The position numbers and the translations under genes were made by a program. A DNA stretch of 64,000 nt from Hyphomicrobium methylovorum (GTDB taxonomy: Bacteria > Pseudomonadota > Alphaproteobacteria > Rhizobiales > Hyphomicrobiaceae): NCBI RefSeq assembly GCF_013626205.1, contig NZ_QHJE01000001.1, positions 3,204,501 to 3,268,500 of the forward strand, read 5' to 3'. Shown here piece by piece: positions 16,601 to 26,244 of the stretch (its first letter is position 1; each line of letters opens with the position of its first letter). The notes under the pieces are model-generated. The model saw only the letters and a program-made list of their open reading frames with translations. It was not told the DNA's origin and did not search any database.

Positions 16601-18520
16601 CTATGCGACTTGGTTCGCTTCTTTGTGAACCTCGCGTGCTTGCCGCGCCGCCTGATCCTGCAACCGCGCAACGAGGCCTTTTATGTCTGCGGGACTGTAA
16701 GGTTTGGTCAGGTGTGGGTATGAGCGCAGCTGTGGCGGCAAAAAGATCAGGTCATTGTAACCGGTCGTAAATGCGAACGGGATCATGCGGCGATCCAGAA
16801 TTTCGGCGATTGGTGCGCTGTTATCGGCTCCAAGATTGATGTCGACGAGAGCGAGGTCGATATCGGCTTCGTCGGCAGCACGCAATGCGTCGGAAAGCTG
16901 ACCGTATGGGCCGATGACGACATGTCCATCTGCTTCGAGATCAATCTTTAGCTGAAGCGCGATCAGAACCTCGTCTTCAACGAGGAGGATGCGGGCGCCC
17001 GTTGGTTCGCCTTCGGCAATCACTTCGGGTTTGCGCGCTTTGGGCAGGATTGCAACGTGGCGGGTTCCCACCATTTGCGTGCGCGTGGAAAGTGCGCCTT
17101 CGAAACTGAACTCGAAGCCCTCTGGTGCAAGATTCATTTTCGCTTGCCCTCCGCATTCCGATGCGGCGCTGCGGATTACGGTCAAGCCGAAGCCGTTGCG
17201 GATCGGCTTAACGCATGGGGGGCCGCCGGATTCACTCCAGGCAAACTGGATTTTTTCGCCGTTTTCGTTGTCAGCGGGTATGCGTGACCAATTGACGGAA
17301 ACGCGGCCGTTGGAGCGTGAGAGTGCGCCGTGCTTCACCGCGTTCGTCACGAGTTCATGCAACACAAGCGCCATGGATTGCGCGAATTTCGATGTCAGGC
17401 GAATTTTGTCGCCCTCAATGATCACATCATTGCTGGTGTGCGTGCGGAATGGCTCAAGCGCGCCTTTGACCAATTCGTGGAGGTCGACGCCCGTCCAACT
17501 GCTTTGACGCAGCAGATCATGAGCGTTCGACATGGCGTGGATGCGTCCGTCGAGCGCTGAGGCGAAGGCGCTGATCGAAACAGCGTTGCTACTCGACAGG
17601 CGGGCGATGGCAGCAACGTTTGCGAGAATATTCTTCACGCGATGATCGAGTTCGGCCATCAGTAGCTGTTGGTGACTATCGGCTGATTTTCTCTCCGTTA
17701 TATCCAGCAGTGTGCCGATGACACGAGCAATGCCTGTGTCCGTCTGGAAGGCGCGTGCGCGCGCGAGCACCCAAGTGATGCCGCGCGCGCCGAAGACGCG
17801 AAATTCCAGTTCGGACGTTTGGTCGGAAAAGTTGGCAGCGTGGAAGTAACTGAGTGCCGTGTCGCGGTCATCCGGATAGACCGTGCCGATGAACTCATCG
17901 AAGGACTGACGCTCGGGAATGTCGAGATGGACGACGTCGTTGATGTTCGTCGACCAATGAAGCGTTCGTTCCGCTTCGTCGTATTCGAATGTTGCGAGGC
18001 GTGCGGCTTCGCTGGCGAGGCGCAGACGTTCCTCGCTTTGGCGCAGTTTGTCGTGGGAGTCTTCAAGTTGCTCCGTGCGTTGGCAAACCCGCCCTTCAAG
18101 CTCGGCATTGAGCGCGTCCAGCTGCCGTGTCTTGCGAAACAACTCGACGAAAATCTGAACCTTCGCTCTCAGAATTTCCGGTACAACCGGAACGGAAACG
18201 TAATCGACGGCACCTGTGCGGTAGCCCTTCAGAAGATCATCGGTGTCGATGCGCACGGCGGAAATGAAGATGACGGCGGTTTTTTCGTGGCGCGGATGGT
18301 CACGGATCATCGCAGCCAGTTCGAAGCCGTCAAGATCCGGCATGCAGACGTCCATCAGGATGACGGCAATTTCATTCCGCAAGAGTGCGGCGAGCGCTTC
18401 TTCGGCCGTCGTCGCCTTGATGAGCGTCGCGTCGATATCCGCGAGGATCGCCTCATAGGTCAGCAGTTTGCCCGGCTGATCATCGACAATGAGAATATTG
18501 ACGGTCGTTTCTGAAGCCAC
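16601..18520 (-). CDS. Hybrid HWE histidine kinase: receiver, PAS, HWE kinase, receiver
   Basis: A soluble protein of 639 residues. An N-terminal receiver (6-125, Asp57 in VILMDVCMPD) is followed by a coiled coil, a PAS domain (about 165-275), an HWE kinase core and a C-terminal receiver (about 515-630). The core has MAELDHRVKNILANV with the phospho-His, LVLHELVTNAVKHGA and WSESGGPP. The last receiver carries PFAFTTGYND, close to the PFxFATGY signature of receivers tied to the general stress response. The first receiver reads YVSVPV where a Lys-Pro is usual. The gene starts with GTG behind a strong G-rich ribosome site, 10 bases after the giant HAMP kinase, so both are in one operon and share its EcfG promoter. 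Confidence 0.92.
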   Translation of the reverse strand: MASETTVNILIVDDQPGKLLTYEAILADIDATLIKATTAEEALAALLRNEIAVILMDVCMPDLDGFELAAMIRDHPRHEKTAVIFISAVRIDTDDLLKGYRTGAVDYVSVPVVPEILRAKVQIFVELFRKTRQLDALNAELEGRVCQRTEQLEDSHDKLRQSEERLRLASEAARLATFEYDEAERTLHWSTNINDVVHLDIPERQSFDEFIGTVYPDDRDTALSYFHAANFSDQTSELEFRVFGARGITWVLARARAFQTDTGIARVIGTLLDITERKSADSHQQLLMAELDHRVKNILANVAAIARLSSSNAVSISAFASALDGRIHAMSNAHDLLRQSSWTGVDLHELVKGALEPFRTHTSNDVIIEGDKIRLTSKFAQSMALVLHELVTNAVKHGALSRSNGRVSVNWSRIPADNENGEKIQFAWSESGGPPCVKPIRNGFGLTVIRSAASECGGQAKMNLAPEGFEFSFEGALSTRTQMVGTRHVAILPKARKPEVIAEGEPTGARILLVEDEVLIALQLKIDLEADGHVVIGPYGQLSDALRAADEADIDLALVDINLGADNSAPIAEILDRRMIPFAFTTGYNDLIFLPPQLRSYPHLTKPYSPADIKGLVARLQDQAARQAREVHKEANQVA

Positions 18521-18530
18521 GTCTTCCCCC

Positions 18531-21500
18531 CTATCGATGCAGCCACATGCGCAGCGCTGAAATCAACTGTTCGGTGTCGACCGGTTTCGCAAGATAGTCC
18601 GATGCGCCGGCTTCCAGGCACTTTTCTCGATCACCTTTCATTGCCTTTGCTGTCAAGGCGATGATCGGCAAGCGCTGGTGGCGTTCGCTTCCCCGAATGC
18701 GTTGCATCGTTTGATAGCCGTCCATTTCCGGCATCATAATGTCCATGAGAACGATAGAAACATCATTGGACTCCAGCATTTCTATGGCTTCAAGCCCTGT
18801 TGTCGCTGTCAGAACGTCCATGCCGCGGCGTTCCAGCAGGCTGCTCAAGGCGAAGATATTTCGTGCATCGTCGTCCACCAGCAGAACTTTCTGACCGATC
18901 AGAAAATCATCTGTGCCGTGCAGCCGCGATAACAATGCCTGCTTATCAGCCGGGAGGTCTGAGACGACCCGATGGAGAAAGAGTGCGGTTTCATCGAGGA
19001 GGCGTTCCGGCGATTCCACGCCTTTCACGACGACAGTTCGTGCAAGCTGGCGGATTTTCTTGTCTTCTTCGGTTGAGAGTTCGCGACCAGTAAAGACTAC
19101 AACTGGAATGTCCCGCAGTTCCGCGCTCGCGCACATTCTTTCGAGTAATTCGAAGCCCGTCATATCGGGCAGTTTGAGATCGAGAACGACACAGTCGACG
19201 GCTTGGCTATTGAGGATGTCTATGGCGCTTGTGCCGTCGGCGGCGGTCAAGATTTCAATGTCGGCATTTTCGAGAAGTTCAGCGATGCTGAAACGCTCCG
19301 CGGCATCGTCTTCGACAATCAGCAGGCGCTTGCGGTCCGAGTTGGCATAGGCGGCGATGCGGGAGAGCGCCTGCTTCAGGTGATCTTTTTCGAGAGGCTT
19401 CGTCAGGTAGGAGAACGCACCGCGAGCCAAGCCGTGATGGCGATCGTCATCCGCGGTGATGACCTGAACCGGGATGTGGCGCGTCAACGGATTGTGCTTC
19501 AGCTGGCTGAGAACGGACCAGCCAAGAATATCCGGCAGGTGAATATCGAGAGAGATCGCCGTCGGATTGTAATCCGTTGCAATTGTCATGGCATCGGCGC
19601 CGCGCTGGCAGATGATACCTTTGAAACCGGTCTTGCGCGCGGCATCCAAGAGAACACGCGCGAAGTTTGCGTCGTCTTCAACGATCAGCAAAACCTGATC
19701 GCCAGCCGAGATGGCGTCGCGATCGTCATCGATCGTTTCGCTTACAATCGTCTGCGTTTGTGATGGCAAATTCTGCAGCGACGCGAGGGCTGCTTTGGGT
19801 CGCGTTTCCGAGGTGCGGGATGCATAACGAATGGGGAGATAGAGTGTAAATGCGCTGCCTCTTCCCGGTTCGCTGCGTAATTGAATTTCGCCGCCGAGCA
19901 GATGTGCGAGTTCGCGACTGATGGCGAGGCCGAGGCCGGTGCCGCCATACTTGCGGTTGGTGCTGGCGTCCGCTTGCTGAAATGCCTCGAAGATCAGCTT
20001 CTGTTTGTCGGCCGGAATGCCGATACCAGAGTCTTCGACTTCGAAAGCGACGACGAGGGGGCTCGATGCGAGCAGCGGCTGGTCGGCGTGCCACTTCATG
20101 GAAGCCGGTTTTATTGAAAAATGCACGCGTCCTTCATGCGTGAACTTGAACGCATTCGACAGCAGGTTTTTCAGCACCTGCTGAAGGCGCTTTGAGTCTG
20201 TGTAGATCGTTCTTCCGAGGTTTTGATCGAAGCTCATCGTGAAGTCGAGGCCGCGACGCTCTGCTTCGTGGCGGAAGGGGCGAGCGACGGCTTCAAGCAA
20301 TCCGTTGAACGCGATCTCTTCGGCATCGACCGATACGGTGCCGGATTCGATCTTGGAGAGATCGAGAATGTCGCTGATGAGATTGAGCAGGTCTGTTCCA
20401 GCGCCGTGGATCGTGCGCGCGAACTCGACCTGCTTATCCGTCAAATTGCGATCCGGATTGTCGCCCAGTTGCTGGCCGAGAATGAGGATACTGTTGAGCG
20501 GCGTGCGCAACTCGTGGGACATGTTGGCGAGGAATTCAGATTTATAGCGCGAGGTGAGTGCGAGTTCGGCTGCCTTTTCCTCGACGGCGCGGCGGGCCTG
20601 ATCGATTTCCTCATTCTTGCGTTCGACTTCGACGTTTCGTTCCGCCAACTGCTGCGCCTTCTGCGCCAGCTCTTCATTGGTTTTCTGCAAAGCCTTTTGC
20701 TGTTCCTGCAACTCGGATGCGAGTTCCTGCGACTGCGTCAGCAGTTCTTCGGTCTGCATCGTCGCTTCGATACTGTTCAACACGATGCCGATGTCGACGG
20801 TCAGTTGTTCGAGGAACGTCAGGTGCGCGGGTTCAAAGTCGTGCAACGAGCTTAGCGAAATGACGGCCTTGATCTGACCTTCGAATGTGACCGGCAGGAC
20901 GATGACGCTCTTGGGAACGGCCTTGAAGACGACCGCGTCGATCGGAATGGTAGAGGGTGGAATGTCCGTCAGCAGCCGGCGCTGTTTTTCCAACGCGCAT
21001 TGGCCTATGAGGCCCGATCCAAATTCGAGGCGCTCGGGGAATCCTTGATCGGCGTCGTCCGCGTAACGTGCCAGCAGCTTCAGTTGATTGCTGGTTGCAT
21101 CGAATTGGTAGATGACGCCTTGGTGACCGTTGACCAGCCGGACAAGTTCCGAAAGCAATCTCTTGCCGACGGTGACGAGATCGCGCTGGCCTTGCAGCAT
21201 GCCGGTGAAACGCGCGAGGTTCGTCTTCAGCCAATCTTGCTCGGTGTTGCGCTCTGTCGTTAGGCGCAAATTGCCGATCATCGTGTTGATGTAGTCTTTT
21301 AATTCCGCGACTTCGCCGCGTGCTTCCACTTGGATTGAGCGTGTGAGGTCGCCCTTGGTCACGGCGGTTGTGACTTCAGCAATGGCGCGCACCTGGTTCG
21401 TCAGGTTGTCCGCAAGCAGGTTGACGTTGCCTGTCAGATCTTTCCATGTTCCCGAAGCACCTGGAACGTTCGCCTGACCGCCGAGGCGGCCTTCAACGCC

Positions 21501-24224
21501 GACTTCGCGCGCAACTGTCGTCACCTGGTCCGCGAAGAGTGCCAGCGTATCGGTCATGTCATTAATCGTTTCGGCGAGGGCCGCGATTTCGCCTTTTGAT
21601 TTTACGGTGAGCTTTGGCTTCAGATCGCCCTCAGCAACGGCCGTCACGACCTTGACGATGCCGCGCACCTGTTCGGTGAGGTTTGCGGCCATGACGTTGA
21701 CGGTATCGGTCAGATCCTTCCACGTACCGGCGACGCCCGGCACGGTGGCCTGTCCTCCGAGACGCCCTTCGGTGCCGACTTCGCGCGCAACGCGCGTCAC
21801 TTCCGAGGCAAAGCCGTTCAACTGATCGACCATCGTATTGATGGTGTTTTTGAGTTCGAGAATTTCGCCTTTGACGTCGACGGTGATCTTTCGCGAGAGG
21901 TCACCGCGCGCGACGGCGGTCGTGACTTCGGCGATGTTTCGAACCTGCGTCGTGAGGTTTGCGGCCAGCAGGTTGACGTTGTCGGTCAGGTCTTTCCACG
22001 TTCCGCCGACGCCGGGCACGACGGCCTGACCGCCGAGGCGGCCTTCGGTGCCAACTTCACGTGCAACGCGCGTCACCTCGGCTGCGAACGACCGGAGCTG
22101 TTCCACCATCGTGTTCAGCGTTTCCTTCAACAGAAGGATCTCGCCGCGCACGTCCACGGTGATCTTTTTCGACAGGTCTCCCGAGGCAATGGCTGTTGCG
22201 ACTTCGGCGATGTTTCGAACTTGCGCCGTCAGGTTGCCAGCCATGAAGTTGACGTTGTCGGTCAAGTCCTTCCACGTTCCAGCGACGCCGGAGACCTGTG
22301 CCTGTCCGCCAAGCTTGCCCTCGGTGCCGACTTCGCGCGCCACGCGCGTCACTTCGGAGGCGAAGGCGTTCAACTGATCGACCATCGTGTTGATGGTGTT
22401 CTTAAGTTCGAGAATTTCGCCTTTCACGTCGACGGTAATCTTCCGCGAGAGGTCTCCGCGCGCAACGGCGGTCGTCACCTCGGCGATGTTTCGGACTTGC
22501 GCCGTCAGGTTCGACGCCATTGAGTTGACGTTGTCGGTCAAGTCTTTCCACGTGCCGCCGACGCCCGGCACGGTTGCCTGTCCGCCGAGCTTGCCCTCGG
22601 TGCCGACTTCGCGCGCAACGCGGGTGACTTCGCCAGCGAATGCGTTCAACTGATCGACCATCGTGTTGATGGTTTCCTTCAGCTCCAGAACTTCGCCGCG
22701 TACATCCACGTCGATTTTCTTCGACAAGTCGCCTGAGGCGATCGCTGTCGAAACGTCTGCGATGTTGCGCACCTGTGTGGTTAGGTTGGACGCCATCGAG
22801 TTGACGCTTTCCGTCAAGTCTTTCCACGTTCCGGCGACGCCGCGGACATCGGCTTGTCCGCCGAGTTTCCCTTCGGTGCCGACTTCGCGTGCCACGCGCG
22901 TCACTTCCGATGCGAATGCGTTCAGCTGATCGACCATCGTATTGATAGTTTCTTTGAGCTGAAGGATTTCGCCGGAGACCGTAACGGTGATCTTCTTCGA
23001 GAGGTCGCCTCGGGCGATGGCCGTCGCAACGTCGGCGATGTTGCGCACTTGGCCGGTGAGGTTTCCGGCCATCGAGTTGACGTTGTCGGTCAGATCCTTC
23101 CACGTACCGGCGACGCCCGGCACGGTGGCCTGTCCGCCGAGGCGTCCTTCGGTGCCAACTTCGCGTGCCACGCGCGTCACTTCCGAGGCAAAGCCGTTCA
23201 GCTGATCGACCATCGTGTTGATGGTGTTTTTCAGTTCGAGAATTTCGCCCTTCACGTCGACGGTGATCTTGCGTGAGAGGTCACCGCGGGCGACGGCGGT
23301 CGTCACTTCAGCGATGTTACGAACCTGCGTCGTGAGGTTTGCAGCCAGCAGGTTGACGTTGTCGGTCAAATCTTTCCAGGTGCCGCCGACACCGGGCACG
23401 ACAGCCTGTCCGCCAAGGCGACCTTCGGTTCCGACTTCGCGTGCCACGCGCGTCACCTCAGCGGCGAACGAACGAAGCTGTTCCACCATCGTGTTGATGG
23501 CTTCCTTCAGAAGAAGAATTTCGCCGCGCACGTCCACGGTGATCTTTTTCGATAGGTCGCCGTGCGCGACGGCGATGGTGACTTCGGCAATGTTTCGAAC
23601 CTGCGCCGTCAAGTTGGAGGCCATGGAGTTGACGCTGTCGGTCAGATCTTTCCAAACGCCGGTCACTTCGCGGATCTGTGCCTGTCCGCCGAGCTTGCCC
23701 TCGGTGCCGACTTCGCGCGCGACGCGCGTCACTTCCGAGGTGAATACCGAGAGCTGCTTGATCATCGTGTTGACGATCGTGGCGGAGCGCAAGAATTCGC
23801 CCTTTAGCGGGCGCCCGTTCACGTCGAGCCGCATTGGCTCGAGCAGGTCGCCCTGCGCCACGGCTTCAATCGTGCGGGTGACTTCAGCTGTCGGGCGCAA
23901 AAGATCGTCGATGAGCGAATTGACCGATTGCTCCATCTCGCCCCAGGCACCGTGGGCCAATCCGAAAGTCACGCGCTGATTGGTGAGGCCTTCCTTGCCG
24001 ACGACTTCGCCGACGCGGTGCAGCTGCCCTGCCATGCGCTGGTTCGTTGCAATAATGTCGTTGAATGTGTCGGCGATTTTTCCCGGAATTCCCTCCCAGT
24101 CACCGCGCATGCGGACCGAGAAGTCGCCGGATTTCACAGCCTGGAGAGCGTGGAGCATTTCAACGAGGACGGAGCTGGTGTTGTCGGCCCGGTCAGGCCC
24201 AGCGACGTCCATTTGCTCGGACAT
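18531..24224 (-). CDS. Giant soluble hybrid histidine kinase with about eleven tandem HAMP units
   Basis: A protein of about 1897 residues with no membrane helices. From the N-terminus it has about eleven HAMP units; units 3-11 repeat every 92 residues around a WKDLT core. A GAF domain (about 1000-1150), a coiled coil, a HisKA box ([14 protein letters not shown], about 1236) and a HATPase ([29 protein letters not shown]) follow. Three receivers with intact Asp ([24 protein letters not shown]) complete it. The poly-HAMP soluble plan resembles fungal group III NIK kinases, which sense osmotic stress; the bacterial input is unknown. I chose the ATG at 24224 because GGGGAA precedes it, and because an ATG at 24257 would overlap the EcfG promoter -10. 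Confidence 0.93.
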   Translation of the reverse strand: MSEQMDVAGPDRADNTSSVLVEMLHALQAVKSGDFSVRMRGDWEGIPGKIADTFNDIIATNQRMAGQLHRVGEVVGKEGLTNQRVTFGLAHGAWGEMEQSVNSLIDDLLRPTAEVTRTIEAVAQGDLLEPMRLDVNGRPLKGEFLRSATIVNTMIKQLSVFTSEVTRVAREVGTEGKLGGQAQIREVTGVWKDLTDSVNSMASNLTAQVRNIAEVTIAVAHGDLSKKITVDVRGEILLLKEAINTMVEQLRSFAAEVTRVAREVGTEGRLGGQAVVPGVGGTWKDLTDNVNLLAANLTTQVRNIAEVTTAVARGDLSRKITVDVKGEILELKNTINTMVDQLNGFASEVTRVAREVGTEGRLGGQATVPGVAGTWKDLTDNVNSMAGNLTGQVRNIADVATAIARGDLSKKITVTVSGEILQLKETINTMVDQLNAFASEVTRVAREVGTEGKLGGQADVRGVAGTWKDLTESVNSMASNLTTQVRNIADVSTAIASGDLSKKIDVDVRGEVLELKETINTMVDQLNAFAGEVTRVAREVGTEGKLGGQATVPGVGGTWKDLTDNVNSMASNLTAQVRNIAEVTTAVARGDLSRKITVDVKGEILELKNTINTMVDQLNAFASEVTRVAREVGTEGKLGGQAQVSGVAGTWKDLTDNVNFMAGNLTAQVRNIAEVATAIASGDLSKKITVDVRGEILLLKETLNTMVEQLRSFAAEVTRVAREVGTEGRLGGQAVVPGVGGTWKDLTDNVNLLAANLTTQVRNIAEVTTAVARGDLSRKITVDVKGEILELKNTINTMVDQLNGFASEVTRVAREVGTEGRLGGQATVPGVAGTWKDLTDTVNVMAANLTEQVRGIVKVVTAVAEGDLKPKLTVKSKGEIAALAETINDMTDTLALFADQVTTVAREVGVEGRLGGQANVPGASGTWKDLTGNVNLLADNLTNQVRAIAEVTTAVTKGDLTRSIQVEARGEVAELKDYINTMIGNLRLTTERNTEQDWLKTNLARFTGMLQGQRDLVTVGKRLLSELVRLVNGHQGVIYQFDATSNQLKLLARYADDADQGFPERLEFGSGLIGQCALEKQRRLLTDIPPSTIPIDAVVFKAVPKSVIVLPVTFEGQIKAVISLSSLHDFEPAHLTFLEQLTVDIGIVLNSIEATMQTEELLTQSQELASELQEQQKALQKTNEELAQKAQQLAERNVEVERKNEEIDQARRAVEEKAAELALTSRYKSEFLANMSHELRTPLNSILILGQQLGDNPDRNLTDKQVEFARTIHGAGTDLLNLISDILDLSKIESGTVSVDAEEIAFNGLLEAVARPFRHEAERRGLDFTMSFDQNLGRTIYTDSKRLQQVLKNLLSNAFKFTHEGRVHFSIKPASMKWHADQPLLASSPLVVAFEVEDSGIGIPADKQKLIFEAFQQADASTNRKYGGTGLGLAISRELAHLLGGEIQLRSEPGRGSAFTLYLPIRYASRTSETRPKAALASLQNLPSQTQTIVSETIDDDRDAISAGDQVLLIVEDDANFARVLLDAARKTGFKGIICQRGADAMTIATDYNPTAISLDIHLPDILGWSVLSQLKHNPLTRHIPVQVITADDDRHHGLARGAFSYLTKPLEKDHLKQALSRIAAYANSDRKRLLIVEDDAAERFSIAELLENADIEILTAADGTSAIDILNSQAVDCVVLDLKLPDMTGFELLERMCASAELRDIPVVVFTGRELSTEEDKKIRQLARTVVVKGVESPERLLDETALFLHRVVSDLPADKQALLSRLHGTDDFLIGQKVLLVDDDARNIFALSSLLERRGMDVLTATTGLEAIEMLESNDVSIVLMDIMMPEMDGYQTMQRIRGSERHQRLPIIALTAKAMKGDREKCLEAGASDYLAKPVDTEQLISALRMWLHR
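21380..23720 (-). repeat. Nine in-frame 276-base coding repeats (HAMP units)
   Basis: The WKDLT-coding segments recur near 23645, 23369, 23093, 22817, 22541, 22265, 21989, 21713 and 21437, a strict 276-base step equal to 92 codons. Two further, more diverged units lie upstream toward 24.2 kb. Units two and seven of this series, 1380 bases apart, encode the same protein over about 137 residues but differ at many third codon positions. Confidence 0.92.
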
Positions 24225-24255
24225 TGAAATTCCCCGCATGACATAAACGCTAAGC

Positions 24256-24281
24256 AACGCAATCGAACGGGGTTTGGTTCC
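24256..24281 (-). promoter_or_regulatory. EcfG-type promoter of the giant HAMP kinase operon
   Basis: On the minus strand GGAAC (24281-24277), 17 bases, CGTT (24259-24256). This is an exact consensus match. The kinase ATG at 24224 lies 32 bases downstream. Confidence 0.8.
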
Positions 24282-24409
24282 GTCTTTTTTCGGCTCGGAT
24301 GCAAATATTTTTACCGGCCGAGCGGCGCGCTGTTCAGCGCTCTCTTAGCGTAAACATGGGCGAGCAAACGACCCAGCCCGTCGCTCCATGAGAATCCTGT
24401 CGGTTAAAT

Positions 24410-24946
24410 TCAGCCGCCTGATGTCGATGTTTTGGCGGGCGGGGAGGGGGGCGCTTCCTGTTCGCCGCCACTCGTTTCCTCGATGAGGCGACTGCGCGCG
24501 CGATTGACGCGACTTTTCATGGTGCCGACCGCGCAGCCACAAACGCGGGCCGCGTCTTCGTACGAAAAGCCTTCGGCGGTAATGAGCAAAAGCGCTTCGC
24601 GGTGATCCGGTGTGAGCCGCATCAGCGCTTTTCGCATGTCAGCAAATTCTAGATGCATCAATTGCGTCGGCGGTACGCTGGCGTTCATGGCGGCGTAATC
24701 TTCGTCCAGTTCTTCGCGCTGCGACTTGCGATAGAGCGTGAAATACGTATTGCGCAAAATCGTGAAAAGCCAGGCTTTAAGATTGGAATCTGGAACGAAC
24801 GAGTCCTTGTGTGCCCAAGCCTTCAGCAGCGTTTCCTGCACGAGATCGTTGGATAGCTGGCTATCTCCACACAACGAATGCGCGAAGGCCCGTAGATTGG
24901 GGATCGTTGCGATCAACGCGTCGCCAAAGCTCGGAGTCTCCGTCAA
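24410..24946 (-). CDS. ecfG: ECF sigma factor of the EcfG group (general stress response)
   Basis: A sigma factor of 178 residues with only regions 2 and 4. Region 2 contains AHSLCGDSQLSNDLVQETLL and NLKAWLFTILRNTYF; region 4 contains LTPDHREALLLI and GTMKSRVNRARSRL. EcfG directs RNA polymerase to GGAAC-N16/17-CGTT promoters once PhyR titrates NepR. It starts with TTG behind AAGGAG, which overlaps the end of nepR five bases upstream, so expression is coupled to its anti-sigma. Five exact promoter matches occur in this window, including the one driving nepR-ecfG itself, which implies positive autoregulation. Confidence 0.93.
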   Translation of the reverse strand: MTETPSFGDALIATIPNLRAFAHSLCGDSQLSNDLVQETLLKAWAHKDSFVPDSNLKAWLFTILRNTYFTLYRKSQREELDEDYAAMNASVPPTQLMHLEFADMRKALMRLTPDHREALLLITAEGFSYEDAARVCGCAVGTMKSRVNRARSRLIEETSGGEQEAPPSPPAKTSTSGG

Positions 24947-24951
24947 TCCGG

Positions 24952-25191
24952 CTACTCCTTGGACTCGAGCTGGCGGATGAGTTGCAAGAGTTCGTCGGGG
25001 ACGGCTTCACTGACCATCACCGCGTACATCGAACGTATGCGTTCGCCGATGAGCTGCGTCGCGATGCCTGGAAGTTTCGCGACTTGATGCGCATCTAACT
25101 CCGGCTCGGGCGCAGGGATCGGCTCTTCCCGCTCCGTGATCTCGGGGTCATTGCCGTTCCGGTCATCCGGAATGTCGAACCGTTGCTGCAT
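24952..25191 (-). CDS. nepR: NepR anti-sigma factor
   Basis: A protein of 79 residues. An acidic, disordered N-terminal half (EREEPIPAPEPELD) is followed by the NepR core IGERIRSMYAVMVSEAVPDELLQLIRQL cut here into its two helices: residues about 48-60 and 63-76. It binds EcfG in unstressed cells and is removed by phosphorylated PhyR. It is the first gene of a two-gene operon with ecfG and is divergent from phyR. No clear ribosome site precedes its ATG, which may keep its translation low. Confidence 0.92.
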   Translation of the reverse strand: MQQRFDIPDDRNGNDPEITEREEPIPAPEPELDAHQVAKLPGIATQLIGERIRSMYAVMVSEAVPDELLQLIRQLESKE

Positions 25192-25283
25192 AGAAAAGAT
25201 CTAAGATTCCACCGTATTTGCGATCGCCGCTGTAGAGACAAAGTTTCGAACAATGTTGTTCTGGGGCGTTTCCATGAAAGGCG

Positions 25284-25308
25284 AACGTCGCGGAGTTAAA
25301 TTCGTTCC
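25284..25308 (-). promoter_or_regulatory. EcfG-type promoter of nepR-ecfG
   Basis: On the minus strand GGAAC (25308-25304), 16 bases, CGTT (25287-25284). Exact match, 93 bases before the nepR ATG. It is back to back with the phyR promoter, six bases away. Confidence 0.85.
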
Positions 25309-25313
25309 AGGCT

Positions 25314-25338
25314 GGAACTTATGAATTGTTTCGACGTT
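25314..25338 (+). promoter_or_regulatory. EcfG-type promoter of phyR
   Basis: GGAAC (25314-25318), 16 bases, CGTT (25335-25338). Exact match, 68 bases before the phyR ATG at 25406. Confidence 0.85.
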
Positions 25339-25405
25339 TGGGGTTGCGGAGCAGCATGGAGGAACCTGCAATCGGGATCCAGCCGTGGTGGGAGGTGCCA
25401 ATCCG

Positions 25406-26206
25406 ATGTCGATCGCCCAAGCAATTCGTCCACATTTGCCGTATCTCAGGCGTTTTGCGCGGACATTGTCCGGTACACAGGAAGCCGGTGACGGATATGT
25501 CGCGACGCTTCTTGAGGGCTTAGTGTCGTCGCCTAGCGATTTTCCCGCTGAGTTACCGCCGAGAGTTGCGCTCTATCATTTATTTTTGCGCGTATGGAAT
25601 TCGGTGCGGCTTTCTTCACCCGGAGCAGAAGCTATCAACGCGCCTGGAACTGCACAGCAGCGTATCAATTCGATCAGTTCGTTGCCGCGTCAGGCCTTTC
25701 TTCTCGTCGCCGTAGAAGGTTTTACTGCGAGCGAAGCGGCTACCATTCTTGAGATTGAAGAGAGTGACATCGAACGGCTGCTCGACATCGCCGGGCAGGA
25801 AATTGCGCATCAGGTGGCAACGAACGTTCTCATCATCGAGGATGAACTGCTGATTGCGATGGATCTCGAGACGATCGTCACGAGCCTTGGTCATACCGTG
25901 CAGGATGTTGCGACGACCAAAACGGAAGCATTGGCTGCTGTTCAGCGCCGCAAACCCGGTCTTGTTCTTGCGGATGTGAAGCTGGCCGATGGCAGCAGCG
26001 GGCTTGATGCGGCCAAGGAAATCGTGGCTGACGGCGAGGTGCCAATTATTTTCATCACGGCGTATCCGGAGAAAGTTCTCACCGGTGCGCGGCCAGAACC
26101 GACATTCCTGATCTCGAAGCCATTTCAGCGTGAGACCGTCATGGCAATCATCAGTCAGGCGCTATTCTTCGACACGCGCGCGCATCTTCGTCCGGCCGCG
26201 GCTTAG
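25406..26206 (+). CDS. phyR: PhyR, sigma-mimic response regulator of the general stress response
   Basis: A protein of 266 residues. An EcfG-like sigma region 2/4 mimic (residues 1-135, e.g. LRRFARTLSGTQ and LPRQAFLLVAVEGFTASEAA) is fused to a C-terminal receiver (140-255) with acidic pocket E146-D147 region, phospho-acceptor Asp190 (LVLADVKLAD), Thr218 (IFITAY) and Lys238 (SKPF). Phosphorylation exposes the mimic, which captures NepR and frees EcfG. A GTG at 25385 would add seven residues; the ATG at 25406 gives the canonical start. It is divergent from nepR-ecfG and has its own exact EcfG promoter. Confidence 0.95.
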   Translation: MSIAQAIRPHLPYLRRFARTLSGTQEAGDGYVATLLEGLVSSPSDFPAELPPRVALYHLFLRVWNSVRLSSPGAEAINAPGTAQQRINSISSLPRQAFLLVAVEGFTASEAATILEIEESDIERLLDIAGQEIAHQVATNVLIIEDELLIAMDLETIVTSLGHTVQDVATTKTEALAAVQRRKPGLVLADVKLADGSSGLDAAKEIVADGEVPIIFITAYPEKVLTGARPEPTFLISKPFQRETVMAIISQALFFDTRAHLRPAAA

Positions 26207-26244
26207 ATCTCAACACGTCGTCATGAGCAGACCAGCGCTGCGCG

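Noticed and set aside
21380-23720. CRISPR-like regular spacing
   Set aside because: The period is 276 bases and lies in frame within a coding region with conserved protein sequence; there are no short repeats with unique spacers.
21300-23980. Repeated plus-strand ORFs of 70-250 codons across the HAMP region
   Set aside because: They recur every 276 bases because they are antisense shadows of the repeated HAMP coding units; they have no ribosome sites or recognisable products.
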